Source of the DNA: Furcasterigmium furcatum
Lineage: Eukaryota > Ascomycota > Sordariomycetes > Glomerellales > Plectosphaerellaceae
Length of the DNA: 64,000 bases
NCBI GenBank assembly: GCA_001599815.1
Contig: BCIA01000008.1
Coordinates: 806,001-870,000 of the forward strand
Direction of reading: 5' to 3'
Shown: positions 20,470 through 32,297 of the stretch, piece after piece
Layout of the letters: each line of letters begins with the position of its first letter
Numbering within the stretch: position 1 is the stretch's first letter
Notes under the pieces: model-generated
Seen by the model: the letters and a program-made list of their open reading frames with translations, nothing else
What the model was told of the DNA's origin: nothing
Databases searched by the model: none
Program-made: the position numbers and the translations under genes

Positions 20470-22141
20470 GTTGCGAATCGTTCGGATTGATGTAGGCCCT
20501 GGAGCGAGTGTTCACGACATCTTGTTGAATATGTGTTCAATTTCAAAAGAGGGGATGTGGCAGTAAAAGATGAGGCCGCCTGCATGAGGTGCTGCTGTCG
20601 CCCCCTCTCATCAGGCTGCCAATCGTCAATGTGTCGCAGAGTAGCTATGAACAGCATAGTTTTAGTGGTCCAACATTAGGTGTGACAGGTAAGCGACTGG
20701 CCGACAATGCTGAATGCAGGTTGGAAATAGAATCCATGTACTTTTTCGCGCCCCGCATACGCGATACATGGATATAGCTGTTTATCTCATAATCCTACGC
20801 TATTCGCAAGAGGTCCAAAGAAAGATGGATTCGGCCTCCGGCAAGCTGACCACCGAGGTTGCTCGTGATCCATGCATGAAGAGCAGGGAGAACCAGAAGT
20901 CGGTGTCTGGTGTCCCAGCATGTTGGCATCCCTGGACGCGCTATATGAGCGCCAGAAGAGTGTGAACCCTTCCGAAGGTCCTTATGCAGAACCGAGCCAG
21001 GTATCCGAATGAAGAAGCGGACGTCTCGACACCGAGCACAGCATTTTCGCGACCTCCTTCCGTCAACAACGCCCTGACATGGGTTTCTAGAGGCCACCGG
21101 CGGCCAAATCTTAGCAGGGTTCTTGACTTGCACGTTGAGAGGTCGGTATGCGCGAAGATCCTAAGTCCTTCTAAGACAATAGTGGCACCGATGGTCGTAC
21201 GTTTCCAAGTTGTCGTTATCATAGCGATCAATTTCCGTACAGCTGCGCTTGTTAGACAGACCTGGACTCTTGCGCGCACATCGTTCCTGAAGGTTCTCGT
21301 GGATGCAGCGGCAGAGGGCCTGGATCTACCTCCAAGGCTCAGTGGCCTTTGCACCGTGCCAAATATCAAGATTCAGGTCCTCGACTCCTCGGTGCCTAAA
21401 GACTGCAGCCCGGAGCCCGGGGTATCGCTCCCACCGCTAACACTCTGCTGTTCCATTGGCCACACTCCGAAACGGGCAAAGGAACTTCTTTTATCTATGG
21501 CCGTAAATATTCTCTCTCATGTCTAACCTTGAAACCTTCCTCTTTGTTATATATAAGCTCTTTGCAAGATTCCAAGCCAGAACGGCTACCGTCACCTTCA
21601 GGCTGGACTGGAAAGACGCGCCAGCTGAAACCAGGAACTTTATTGCTGGGAGAGGCTCGAAGTACCATTCTTAATGCGATCGCGTAGGTTGTTCTCGTTT
21701 CTGGGGAAGCGCGCGCATATGCTTCCCGTTCCTGGCGAAGCCGCGCACATACGCAATGCCCAGTCTCGTTGACACCCGGCCCTCCTCGTATCTAGACAAA
21801 GTCCCTAACTGTGATTGCCCAGTATGTCGGCAGGAGCTCCCAAACGTCGTCAGCTTGATCTTGGCGTCTGCGCTTGGCGGGCGACTTGTACGACGAGACG
21901 ACATTCGAACATTGACAGAGCCGATTGTGGGGACAGGAGGCTTGGTCACATCTAAACTTAGACCGTGGACAATATTGTCTAGGTCTTTGTGCCATGTCGC
22001 TCCATCTCTCTCTCGTATTGCAGTGCATAATTCTGATGCCTGCTACACGCCACTGATCCTGCCCGACCCATGACAATGCGCAGCCATTGTGATTGCTTCA
22101 TCTCACCATGAAGAGCAGGGCCTAGCATGGGCAGGCCGGAC
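20470..22141. other. Intergenic, comparatively AT-rich
   Basis: Upstream of the NLR-like gene and of the subtilase (divergent). Open frames at 20984-21526 plus and 21369-20941 minus overlap each other and show no motif. No gene called. Confidence 0.55.
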
Positions 22142-22147
22142 TATAAG
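22142..22147 (+). promoter_or_regulatory. TATA box of the subtilase gene
   Basis: TATAAG 112-117 bp before the ATG at 22259. Confidence 0.5.
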
Positions 22148-22258
22148 AATGCGTAGTGCCCTCCCCTCGACAGGTTTACGGATACCAGTCGAAGCAGCAT
22201 CACCAACTCCTGATCTTCTCTTCTTCTGAAACCGTTCGAAACAGCTACCCCCGCCAAA

Positions 22259-25186
22259 ATGGTTCTTCTCGGCCTTGTTCTGGCCCTGGCCGGCACATCG
22301 CTGTGCCTGGCTGGTAGCCCGGATCGTCACCTTCGCAGCCCCAGCAGCACCCGAGGCATCCTCCACCCCTCAGAACAGAACATGCGTGAGCGCCGGGTCA
22401 ATCATATCAGCTTGTCATCTCAGCCCGGCCGGGGCCGTCGTGTCCTTCCGGGCCGCCGACAGGTGGATGAGACGGCCTTGTCCCCTGACACGATTCCCGG
22501 CGCGTTCATGGTCGAGTTTGGAGGTGCCCAGTCGTTCGAGGCCCTCGCCGGCGACCTCTACGAAGCCGGCCTGACTATCAAGCTCCGGCGTTCCTTGCCG
22601 TTCAAGCTGTTCAACGGCGTCTCCTTCACTGTCGAAGAGGCACCGGAGATAGACGCGCTACGCCTGCTCGAGAAGATTGCCTCCGCCAAAGGCGTCAAGC
22701 AAGCCTGGCCCGTCCAACACGTCAGCGCCCCCAACGATAAGCTCGTGTCTTTCGGACAGCCATCCAAGTCTGGCCACCTCGCGGAGCGTGACCAGTCATC
22801 ATCTCGCAACAATACCGCCGGCTTTGAACCGCACCTCTCGACCCAGATCGACCTACTTCACGAGGCCGGATACACAGGCAAGGGCGTCAAGATCGGCATC
22901 ATCGACGACGGCATCGACTACACCCACCCCGACCTCGGTGGCTGCTTCGGGCCTGGCTGCCTTGTTGCCTACGGTGCTAACCTCGTCGTCGACAACCCCA
23001 CGCTCATCAACGGCCCCCCCCCCTCCCCTGAAGACCCCATCGATCGCTGCATTACGAGCCAGGGCCAGGCGCTCGGCGGGCACGGCACGCACGTGGCGGG
23101 CACCATCGCCGCTCAGCGGAACGCGGCGGGCTTCGTCGGCGCCGCGCCCGATGCCACGCTGGGCATGTACCGCGTGCTGGACTGCTGGGGCCTCGGCGAG
23201 ACGGACGCCATCATCGCGGCGATGAACATGGCCTACGAGGACGGCAGCGACATCATCTCCATGTCGCTCGGCGAGGGCTCAGGGTGGCCAGACTCGCCCT
23301 CGTCGCTCGCCGCCGAGCGCATCGTCAAGGCGGGCGTCTCCGTCGTCGTATCCGCGGGTAACTATGGCAGCTTGGGCATGTTCTTGGCCAGCGACCCCGC
23401 GTCGGCCAGGGGCGTGGTGTCCGTCGCATCGACCGACGTGCGCCGGGTCCCGCGTCTCACGTATACCTCCGAGTACCGAGTCGCCGGCGACGAAAACGGC
23501 GAGGACGCGTCTGCCAGCTTCCACTGGTCTCCCCTCCCGATTCCCATCGACAACGTATCCCTGCCGCTCGTGTCGCTCGACAAGCTCTTCGAGGGTCACC
23601 CCGTCAACGGCACGCTGGGCTGCCATCCCCTCCTCCGAAGCCATCCCGACCTCTCGGGCCAGGTCCTCCTCATCAAGGCCGCCAACGAGGATGACGGCGG
23701 CGACTACTGGTGTGACGAGTATGTCCAGCTTTGGAACCTCGTGGACTACGGCGCGGAATACTTCCTGTTCTACTCGGAAGACCGCGAGGGCTTGTGGCCT
23801 ATGCCAGCGGGTGGCTCGTACCTCGGCGGCGGTGTCGTCGACAACGGCCAAGCCCGGTCCTGGGTGGATCTGATGAATGCCGGTTCCGAGATCGCCGTCA
23901 CGGTCCCGACCTTCAACGAGATCGTGCCAGACCTGCTGTACACCGAGAACACCCTGACTGGGGGCTTCGCGTCCCCGTTCACCTCCCCGGGCCCCCCGCA
24001 GGACCTGGGCCTCAGCCCGTCGCTTGCCGCCCCTGGGGGAGACATCCTGTCCACGCTGCCGACGGACCGGGGCATGTACGGAGTCTATTCGGGCACGTCC
24101 ATGTCCACGCCCCTGGTCGCCGGCGCCATGGCCCTCGTTGGCCAGGCGCGCGGCACCTTTGATCCGCAGACGCTCCACTCCGTGTTCGCGTCGTCCTCGC
24201 GCCCGCTCGTGTTCAACGACGGCCAGAAACCCCACGCGGGGGGCGGCCTCGCCTCCGTGGCACAGCTCGGCGGCGGACTCATCCAGGCGTGGCAAGCCGC
24301 GCGCGTCTCGGGCGTCCTGAGCTCCAGCGGCATAGCCTTCAACGACACGGACAACCTCGCCGAGGCCGTCTTCACCCTCACCAACACGGGCAGCGAGAGC
24401 GCCGTCTACGAGCTGGGGCACACGCCCGCCCTGACCGCCTTCGCGTTCGAGAAGGGCACAACGTGGCACATGATCCCCGCCCCGATGCCGGTCGACGAGC
24501 GCGCCGTCGCCGCGATCCTCTTCCAGACGGCGTCCGTTGAGGTCGCCGCCGGCGGGACGGTCGAGATCCGGCTCAACTGCACCCCGCCCGCGGGCGTCGA
24601 GGCCGCCCTGCTGCCCGTGTACAGCGGCTGGGTCACGCTGAACGGCACCAACGGCGACGCGCTGTCCCTGCCGTACATGGGCGTCGCAGCCTCGATGCGG
24701 AACGACCTCACGATCCTACCGGGCCTCCTGCCACTCGACCCCTCGAGCCCCTGGTACCCCGAGGCCGGGCTCGCCCGCGGCGTCGTTCTCACGCAGGACC
24801 AGAACTGGCGGATCCCCGCCGAGGACAGCGTCCGGTTTCTCGTCCCCGTCGACTGGGAGACCGCGCCGACCGACGAGGACATCTGGCTGCCGCGCGTGAA
24901 CTGGGACCTGGTCATGTCGAGCCGGTACTTCAAGGTGGAGGCCGTGGCCGTCGACGCCGAGACCGGCACGGAGGTCCTCGGGGTGTACGACTGGATGGGA
25001 GGGCCGTATTACATCCGCAACGCCATATCTTCGAGCTGGGACGGCCTCCAGCACAACGGGACGCTCGTCCCCGCCGGGCGGTACAGGTTTAGGGTCTCCG
25101 CGGTCAAGGCGTTCGGCGACCCCGAGGTCCCCGAGGACTGGGAAGTCCGGGAAACTCTTTCGTTCTTCATCGAGTATATGACCTAA
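22259..25186 (+). CDS. Secreted subtilisin-like serine protease (S8A, PA-inserted)
   Basis: One uninterrupted exon of 975 residues, ATG in CAAAATGG. A signal peptide (about 1-19) is followed by a pro-region with an inhibitor-I9-like segment (GAFMVEFGG, about 81). The catalytic triad is intact: Asp in IGIIDDGIDYTH (about 216), His in GGHGTHVAGT (about 275) and Ser in SGTSMSTP (about 614), with the oxyanion Asn in VSAGNYG. The roughly 340-residue spacing between His and Ser accommodates a PA-type insert (about 445-530). After the protease domain comes a Fn3-like beta-rich region with several N-glycosylation sites. This is the architecture of large extracellular subtilases (minor extracellular protease Vpr type), used by saprotrophic and pathogenic fungi to degrade protein. 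The ending FFIEYMT shows no membrane anchor, so it is probably released. Confidence 0.95.
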   Translation: MVLLGLVLALAGTSLCLAGSPDRHLRSPSSTRGILHPSEQNMRERRVNHISLSSQPGRGRRVLPGRRQVDETALSPDTIPGAFMVEFGGAQSFEALAGDLYEAGLTIKLRRSLPFKLFNGVSFTVEEAPEIDALRLLEKIASAKGVKQAWPVQHVSAPNDKLVSFGQPSKSGHLAERDQSSSRNNTAGFEPHLSTQIDLLHEAGYTGKGVKIGIIDDGIDYTHPDLGGCFGPGCLVAYGANLVVDNPTLINGPPPSPEDPIDRCITSQGQALGGHGTHVAGTIAAQRNAAGFVGAAPDATLGMYRVLDCWGLGETDAIIAAMNMAYEDGSDIISMSLGEGSGWPDSPSSLAAERIVKAGVSVVVSAGNYGSLGMFLASDPASARGVVSVASTDVRRVPRLTYTSEYRVAGDENGEDASASFHWSPLPIPIDNVSLPLVSLDKLFEGHPVNGTLGCHPLLRSHPDLSGQVLLIKAANEDDGGDYWCDEYVQLWNLVDYGAEYFLFYSEDREGLWPMPAGGSYLGGGVVDNGQARSWVDLMNAGSEIAVTVPTFNEIVPDLLYTENTLTGGFASPFTSPGPPQDLGLSPSLAAPGGDILSTLPTDRGMYGVYSGTSMSTPLVAGAMALVGQARGTFDPQTLHSVFASSSRPLVFNDGQKPHAGGGLASVAQLGGGLIQAWQAARVSGVLSSSGIAFNDTDNLAEAVFTLTNTGSESAVYELGHTPALTAFAFEKGTTWHMIPAPMPVDERAVAAILFQTASVEVAAGGTVEIRLNCTPPAGVEAALLPVYSGWVTLNGTNGDALSLPYMGVAASMRNDLTILPGLLPLDPSSPWYPEAGLARGVVLTQDQNWRIPAEDSVRFLVPVDWETAPTDEDIWLPRVNWDLVMSSRYFKVEAVAVDAETGTEVLGVYDWMGGPYYIRNAISSSWDGLQHNGTLVPAGRYRFRVSAVKAFGDPEVPEDWEVRETLSFFIEYMT

Positions 25187-26863
25187 ACTACGGACTGAGG
25201 ACCCGAGACGCTGGGTGACGCCCCGGAGGATGTGCGGGTGGGGGTTCGCCATGAGAATCCTGTACATATCCTGCTCGTGGGCGGCCTTTTTTGCGCTCTC
25301 GGCCATGTCTTGCACGTGCGACGTTTGGGGTAGTCGTATGTGCAGGGGCATTTGAACGCGACGTGGTTGCTGATAGAATAGCTGAAGCCCAAGGCGCCCG
25401 TCGCTATCCACGAGTCGAAGGCGAGGGAGCGGAAGGGCCTGTGTAGGTAGGTGGATATACTTGTGACTGATAGACGGCGAAGTCGTATAAAAAGAACTGA
25501 TATAACGGGCAGTTTTTAAAAACCCTGGTCAGACCGTGCTATTCATTCTAAGTCTATATATGTATCCAGCGAGTCTGTTATCGTCACGGTGGCTCGTCGT
25601 AACCGGGATCAGCCACTAACAACTGATAGCCAAGGCTCTACATATACATAATCATGCAGATGCTTTCACAGGGCACACCCCAGTGGTTGCGTGCCGCCGT
25701 GTCGGGTCCCCGGCAAAGCACCATGTACACAGCCAAGCGCATGCTTAGGATGAGCACCCAACTACATAGAGGCTACTAAGCACTCGTACTTATAATCTGT
25801 AGCAGGTAAACATCAGAACATTCTGCATTCTTACCGTCTATATCATATTATATATAGCAGACCGGATAGTCGATCGACGAGTCCTCCTGGTCCCCAGAGC
25901 ATCTTCATGGAGCGCATGGCCGGCATGATGGGCGACCTGCGCCCTCATGGCAAGGCTGGGAACGGTTCACAATATGAGGGCCATAGACCTGAGATGTCAG
26001 TGGATCAAGAAGTTTGGGGGCGCGTTGACACGGAGGACTGTCCTCATCTCGAAGGTCATGGGAGGACGGCGACGAACGTTGTTACGCCCTAGAGCGTACG
26101 GCCATGGTGTTTCACACTCGACAACAGACTCCTCGGTCACCTTCACGTGGTCGAAGGCTAAGAGGTAATCTACTCGGGCTGACTAGACTCGCACTCCCGG
26201 CTAGAACCTCTTGGCTCAAGCCTCGTTGGTCTCCCTTGTCATCCTCGAGGGTCGGCTCGGGTGCGCTTTCGCGGGCCGGGGTGGAGGCGTTGTCGGCTCG
26301 CGGGTTGGATCGGCCCCTGTTACGGCCGGGGGGCTGGGCGGGATCAACGTCCTGAAATGGGACGAGAAACCCATCGGCGCCGAGGACGTCTTCGACCGCA
26401 TGCCGGAGTTCCAGATTTCTTCCCAGTTGCCTCGTCGAGTTCATTTCATTCGCCGCCAAGCTGGCCAAAGGCGACAGGGTCACATCGAGGTGATGGACGC
26501 AGCCAAGGCTGCCAGCAGACGGGCTGAGTCCACCCGCAGCACGCTGGGTGTCAGTTGGCACCGGACCCCAACGTGGCGCTGGCTGATGCCAAGCTACGAT
26601 CTTCAACTCCTTCACCCCCCGGGGGCAGCAGGATGACATTCGGTTCTCGCAAAGGCTGCGTCGCACTGCATGGCAGTTCGCGCTGCCTGGGCATGGTGTG
26701 GCCGCATGGCAGCCTTGTCTTTGTGTATTTTCAGCATGGCTCAGGCTGATTGATGCTTGGTATGGCCAGGCTGGTCAGCTCATAAACACCACGGTTCGCC
26801 GCTTCTTGTGACGCGAACATCTTTCGGTGTTTCTCACGGGGATCGCCAAACGCTCCTCAGAAA
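25187..26863. other. Intergenic
   Basis: First part is AT-rich (25440-25900, several TATATA runs), then GC-rich from about 26200 to 26640 where both strands stay open without a recognisable protein. No gene, RNA or repeat supported. Confidence 0.55.
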
Positions 26864-28985
26864 ATGCCACAGCGAGAAAAAAGTCCCAGGCGAGGGAGGA
26901 TTTCAGGGGAAACCGAACGACTGGACGGCTCGGACCAAACCAGCAACGGCAAGAAAAAAGTAGTCGATGACGATGGCATCTCCCTCACCGAGTATCCTCG
27001 AGTTCCGTCACGAGATGTGTCCCCCATTTCCTTTGGGCGACACTCGGAGTTGACTGCGTACGAAGCCGAGCAGCCCGCCATGCCCAGAGAACCGATCATC
27101 CAACGAAGGCCAGTCCGGGGACCAAGCATCGAGGAGGTCCCGCCGTACACCAGAAGCTTGAGACCGCCGTCATTAGACAGCTACCGAACCGCGGATGAAG
27201 CACCAGTGGCTCGAGGCCAGGAGATCAAGGCCACTCACTACTGGTGGTGGTGGGACATGGCGGGCGCCGCGCTGAGCATCATCAGCATAGTAGCCATCAT
27301 TGTGCTCCTGGCTTCTATCCACGACACGCCGCTAGAGACCTGGCCGCTGGGAATCCGACCCAACTCACTCATCTCCGTCCTGACGACCATAGCCAAGACG
27401 GCCATGCTGGTGCCTATCGCCAGCTGCATCAGCCAGCTCAAGTGGCAACACATCCAGCAGGAACCTCGGCCGCTGGGAGACCTGCAGGTCTTCGATGGCG
27501 CGAGTCGCGGGCCGTGGGGCTCAGCTGTGATGCTCTGGAAGCTCCCGCTGCAGTCGAAGCTGGCCTGCGCTCTGGCAGTTGTCACGCTGCTCGCCCTCGG
27601 AATCGACCCCAGTGCACAGCAGACCCTCGACTTCCCCCTCAAGGACAGGACGCTGGGTCGGGGCTCTGCTGAGGTCGGTCGGGCGAATATGTACTTATCA
27701 AAGGCTTTCGAGCAGGCAGAGGGTGGACACTGTAAGTACCCGGCAGTCGGCCACGTCGTCGCAGGTTGTAACTGACGGCATTGCAGGGCTGGGACTTGAA
27801 CCGACGCTGGAGCTTATTGATTTCCAGAGCACAATCCTCCACGGCCTCGCCGGAAGTCCGGCCAATCCCGACTTCCACTGTCCCGGTACTGCCACCAGAT
27901 GCGAATGGCGCGATGTCAGCACGATGGGAGTCTGCGGCAGTCTGCGAGACGTCACGGACCAGACAAGCCGCGATTGCAACAAGTATAACGGCAACAGAAC
28001 AGACATACAGAGCTGCACGTACTCGATTCCCCTGGGCGACAATCCCTGGAACCAGACGGAGCACGAGCTTGATCTTCGCTACATCGACTCTGCGGGATGG
28101 CAGAACAGGCTGGAGACGGATATGCTTCGCACCGAATTCATTCCCGGGTATGCCACGAGTGGCTGGGTGGGACAGTTGGTCGTCGTGCGCCATGACGAGC
28201 ATACCTGGCCTGAGACTAGAACGCCGCCAGAGCCAGACATGGTTGCGGTCGCCGACTTCCGATGGTGCAAGAAGACATACGAGCTGGAGACGGTGACAGC
28301 CGGAACGTTCTCCTACGACGAGACCTCTGCAGCCGTCGAGCTCCTCAGCTGGGTCGACGGCGCTCATATGGGCGGGAGTGACTCGAGCGGGTACTGGCGA
28401 GACATTTTCGCAACGCCAGATGGAAACGAGGGGTACAGCATCGCCCGGACAGTCGGGTCGTCTCTTCCAAAGTATCTTGCTCATCTCCTGAGCACCGAAA
28501 TGAAGACATCAACAGACGGTGGGCTGCCCGAGAGCGGAAGGGAGCCGAAGACGGCGATGCATACGGGGAATATGCTGTACAAGGCGGACCTGATGGAGCT
28601 GACGCACAATCTCGCGAGGACGTTGACAAGCCAGATGCGAAAGGACGGCAATGGTGACAACGCCAATGCGACAACGAGTGACGGCGGCATCGCTATCGTC
28701 AGGGAGCCGTTCATTGTGGTGCAGTGGCCGTGGCTCATCTTGCCAGCGGTCGAGGTCTTGCTGGTAGTCATATTGCTGGCCTGGACAATCATCGTGACTG
28801 CGAAGACGCCTTTGTTGAAGGCGTCGGTGGTGGCATTTTTGCTGTTTCCGCTGCGAGGCTGGACGGAGGATGAGATGCACGTTCGCGGAGTCCAGACGGC
28901 CGAGAAGCTTGGAAAGATGTCGCAGGGGATGCGTGGGCGGATGGAGAGTGATGAGGGCAGATACAGGATCGTGAGACAGGACTGA
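26864..28985 (+). CDS. DUF3176 multi-pass membrane protein
   Basis: Exons 26864-27731 and 27787-28985 (55-bp intron, joined at H-W-L) give 688 residues. The N-terminal 120 residues are polar and disordered. The family hallmark then appears: THYWWWWDM, a membrane helix (LSIISIVAIIVLLASI), the segment TWPLGIRPNSLISVLTTIAK with a second helix, SQLKWQHI, the sequence FDGASRGPWGS, and a third helix (LACALAVVTLLALGI). A large loop of about 400 residues with paired cysteines and N-glycosylation sites follows, and a last helix (LPAVEVLLVVILLAWTIIV) lies near the C-terminus. DUF3176 proteins are fungal, often expanded, and of unknown function. The glycosylation sites suggest that the large loop is extracytoplasmic. 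Nothing nearby hints at a partner. Confidence 0.93.
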
Positions 28986-30471
28986 TGAGACTCGCAGGAC
29001 ACATGAGACTAATACACGTGAATGGTCACCTGATTTTTCGAGCGAATGACTAATGGCGGCCACCGGACATCGGAAACCCCGAGACAGTGGAGCCCGGTCC
29101 GCCTTCCAACTCCGTGCTTCTTCCTTTCCCGCACCTCGACACCGACACTGTCTTCCCTGTCTGCCATTGGATCCTGCCTCTCTCCCACTCGTCAACGGGC
29201 GTCAGCCAAGCCGGCGTCATTGCCTCTTCCCACTTTCCCTGTTCGTTCATCCCGACTGCCGGCGAGCCCCTGGCACCAACGAGATTCTGGGAAGGTCGTC
29301 GAACGACAAGACGCCGGGGCCATTTAGCCAGTTGCTAGAAGGACGGTTCTGATGACGACAAGCGCCGTCTATCACTGCAGGCGGGATCCGGTTGTCGAGA
29401 TGCCGCCGACGGCGCTGACCGCGGGCGTATTCACGACCCAGCGTTTAATGCCGGTAACCGAGCGTCCGGTACGCGGAGGGGGAGAGCCTGGGGAGGCCAT
29501 CACGAGGTGAAATGGCAGTTGGGTCAACAGAGGCCCTCCAGCTGGTGCTGCTGCTGCAAGGGACATCACGCGGTGACCAGCTGCAGAGACAGGCCGAGCA
29601 TTTCGAGGCCTGCAAGAGCCCAGCACAGCCCGCTTCGCCCTGCAGCTGCCCGTCTGGGGAGGGGATCGCATGCCACGAACAACGCTTCACTGCTTCCTCC
29701 TGTCTTGGTGCCCCGCGCTGCCCTCACGGCGAGCACAGCTCCGTCCGAGGGATCGATCGCCCAGTGGTTCGCCGCCCCAGGAGCCCACCACCAGGTCGAT
29801 CTCCTCCTCGCCATTCCCCTTCCAGCAAGACGAAGATCTCAGGCTCACCCAAGCCACCATCTGACTGCAGACCACTCCCCACTCTGGCTGATGTCCAAGA
29901 TCTTGGGCAAATCCAAATCCATACGTAAAAGGCCCAGAGGACCCTAAAGTTCCGGCGGACGGGAGATCAGGGCACTTCCCAGGAACATCGATCGACCTTG
30001 GACCAGAAGCTCTTTGACACCAAAGACAAAGCGCCGCCTCAGAAACTCACACCACACCACCCACACGGACAGCCCGACTCGACTCAACAAGCTCCGAATC
30101 CGAGACCATTGCCGTTCTACTTGACTCGACTCAAAGCCCCTCCCGCCTGCTGCTGATCTACTGAATCTGATTTTCTCAATCCGCCGGTTTTCACTTTTCC
30201 CTCCTCAACGGCCTTGACAAATTAACCTTCCCGCCCTCCGGATCACGAAAAGCCGGGAAACGGTCTTAATTAAAGACCGACAGTCCGTGACCTCATCGCA
30301 CACATCCCTGTCTGTCGCAACCGACATCGCAGTTGTACCAGCATCTGATCCCGCCATTCGTACCCTTCCAACCTTTGTCCGTCCCCCCTCGCATCTCCTC
30401 GACCACAACTCGACGCCCTCGAGGACACAACAATCGAATAACCTCCCTGCATCGGATCATACACAAGCAAG
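28986..30471. other. Intergenic
   Basis: Downstream of the DUF3176 gene and upstream of the gene at 30472. The last 400 bp are C/A/T-rich with repeated CGACTC-like stretches, consistent with a long 5' UTR/promoter. Open frames at 29507-29947 overlap in several frames and show no motif. Confidence 0.55.
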
Positions 30472-31490
30472 ATGCCGATCCGAAACCCCTTCACCCGCCG
30501 CCCCGGCCCCGTGGTGGTCACCGGCGACGACAGCCTCGACCAGACGCCGTCACATCCCGGCTTCGAGAAGGTCGACACGGTCGGCTCCAAGGTCTCGTCG
30601 CTGAGCATTTCTAGCTCGAAGAGCCGCGACACGGGCGACTACAAGATGAGCGGTATGCTTGCCTCCCCCTCCCCTCCCTCTCCCCCGAATGCCGAGGCGC
30701 ACGACCAGCCCACCATCATCCCACTTTGGGCGTCAATCACGAGGACACTTGACTTACATTCATTTGCGTGCACCAGTCGTCAACGACAGCGGCGTATACC
30801 TACCGGTAAGCGAGACGCACCCACAGCCGAGAGACTGGGCAATGACGACAATGCTAACTCATCTGCCTCTTTGCAGCCGTCGCCGACCGAAGAGAAGGGC
30901 CTCTGGCCCAAGAAGTATCTGGGATCCGCCCGGAACTCGACCGACACCCGTAACAGCATCGGCGACATCGAGCACTTTTCCATTTCCCGCGAGTCTTTCG
31001 ACTCGTACAGGCGGTCATTTGTAGGTTCTTCCTCCGCCGACTGGGAATATCCCATTTCAATACCAATGCTAACCGCTATGCCCTCCAGGACATCTCCGCC
31101 CGTTCCCCCGTCATGAATTGCGACGCTCCTACCCGCCAATCCCTCGACTCTGCCCGCTTCCCCCGACTCCCGCGATCCGCATGGGACCGTAAGCAGGTCC
31201 CCGACCACCCGCCGGTAGAGGAATCCGGCTTTGAAGACGTCGGACTGCACGACGAGACGAACAAGCACAGCAAGGAAGCACATCCGCAGCACCGCAAGCG
31301 TGGTCTTTTCTCACGACTCGGCGATTCCAATAACGAGCGCCAGACGCCGAGCCCCTCTGGACAGACGGAGAGCGGATTCTCGCGATTCCTCCCCGGGCGC
31401 AAGCGCGGACAGAGCGGGCAGGGCGCCGAGCTCGGAAGCATAGAGCGACCGATGACCGGGACGCAGGAGGAGGGGCAGGAGATGCGATGA
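30472..31490 (+). CDS. Conserved fungal protein of unknown function, Ser-rich, four exons
   Basis: Exons 30472-30652, 30777-30805 (29 bp), 30877-31020 and 31089-31490 give 251 residues in a closed frame. The product starts MPIRNPFTRR and has a Ser-rich stretch. The tiny second exon encodes VNDSGVYLP, which joins PSPTEEKGLWPKKY. Then follow FSISRESFDSYRRSF and DISARSPV, which look like conserved phospho-motifs, and a charged C-terminus with EESGFEDVGLHDE. There is no signal peptide, membrane helix or enzymatic motif; most of the chain should be disordered. I recall proteins of this layout as common single-copy genes in filamentous ascomycetes without an assigned role. The introns are confirmed by continuous conserved-looking sequence across all three splices. 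Confidence 0.85.
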
Positions 31491-32297
31491 GTACTCCTGG
31501 CAAGGCAAGGAGCCATTCGAGGTTAGGTTGGTGTACATAATATTTGCTCGAGGCGTTTTGGGACGGGGTCAAGAACACAGCAGCACGGCCGAGTCCATTG
31601 GGTATGGGGATCGGATCCCGAACGGGGATAGAAAAGGTGCATTCGCTACGATGCTCTCTCTGCATGGTCGGCGCCTGAGGGCAGGCCGCCGGCGACACTC
31701 GCTACACGGGCGCAAGTGTTTTATGGGCAGAGATTTTGTACTAGAGGTATTGGATGCCTCTATAATGGTAATGATACATGATTGTCAGAGGATGCTTCGG
31801 GCTCTAAGCTGCCGGTGACCGTGACGGATGAGGGGCCAGGCCCGACGATGGAGGGGCACATCACCGACCGCCAAGAGGAGTTCACGCCCTTTGGTCGACA
31901 TTGACGGGAGAGTACCGCACAGAGGACCCTAGCCGCGATTGACGTGATCTCGGGTCATGCGGTGATGGCACCAGGACCCAGCGACTAGCAGGAAAAGGCC
32001 CATTGGAATCACCAGGAGAACGGGAGAGGGAGACACAAACCCCACATGGCGGCGGGCAGAGAAGAAAAAGGAGGGGAGGGGTCTTCGTTCTAGAGTCCGG
32101 TAGCTTGGGACTTGACTTGTCGGTGGATGGACCAGATAAATATCGTTATTCCCGCCGCAGACATCTCATCGTCGACTCATCGCTCAGAGAATGTAAGTCT
32201 TCTCACATACCTGGCATCATTCCAGGAACACCGGCCCTCAGCAAGACGCAGTCAGACTAATTCCGGCATAGAGACGAGACTGAAAACAGTTGACATC
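31491..32297. other. Intergenic with a probable 5'-UTR intron (32193-32271)
   Basis: Nothing coding from 31491 to 32190. At 32193-32271 a GTAAGT donor and a TAG acceptor delimit a 79-bp candidate intron in the leader of the PLP-enzyme gene, ending 27 bp before its ATG. Confidence 0.5.

Noticed and set aside
23279..24469. 396-codon open frame antisense to the subtilase
   Set aside because: It lies wholly inside a gene with intact catalytic motifs, and its composition (Gly/Arg/Glu/Val) is that of the reverse complement of C/G-ending codons.
25440..25900. AT-rich stretch considered as an RNA gene or origin
   Set aside because: TATATA runs only; no conserved structure or motif could be supported by eye.
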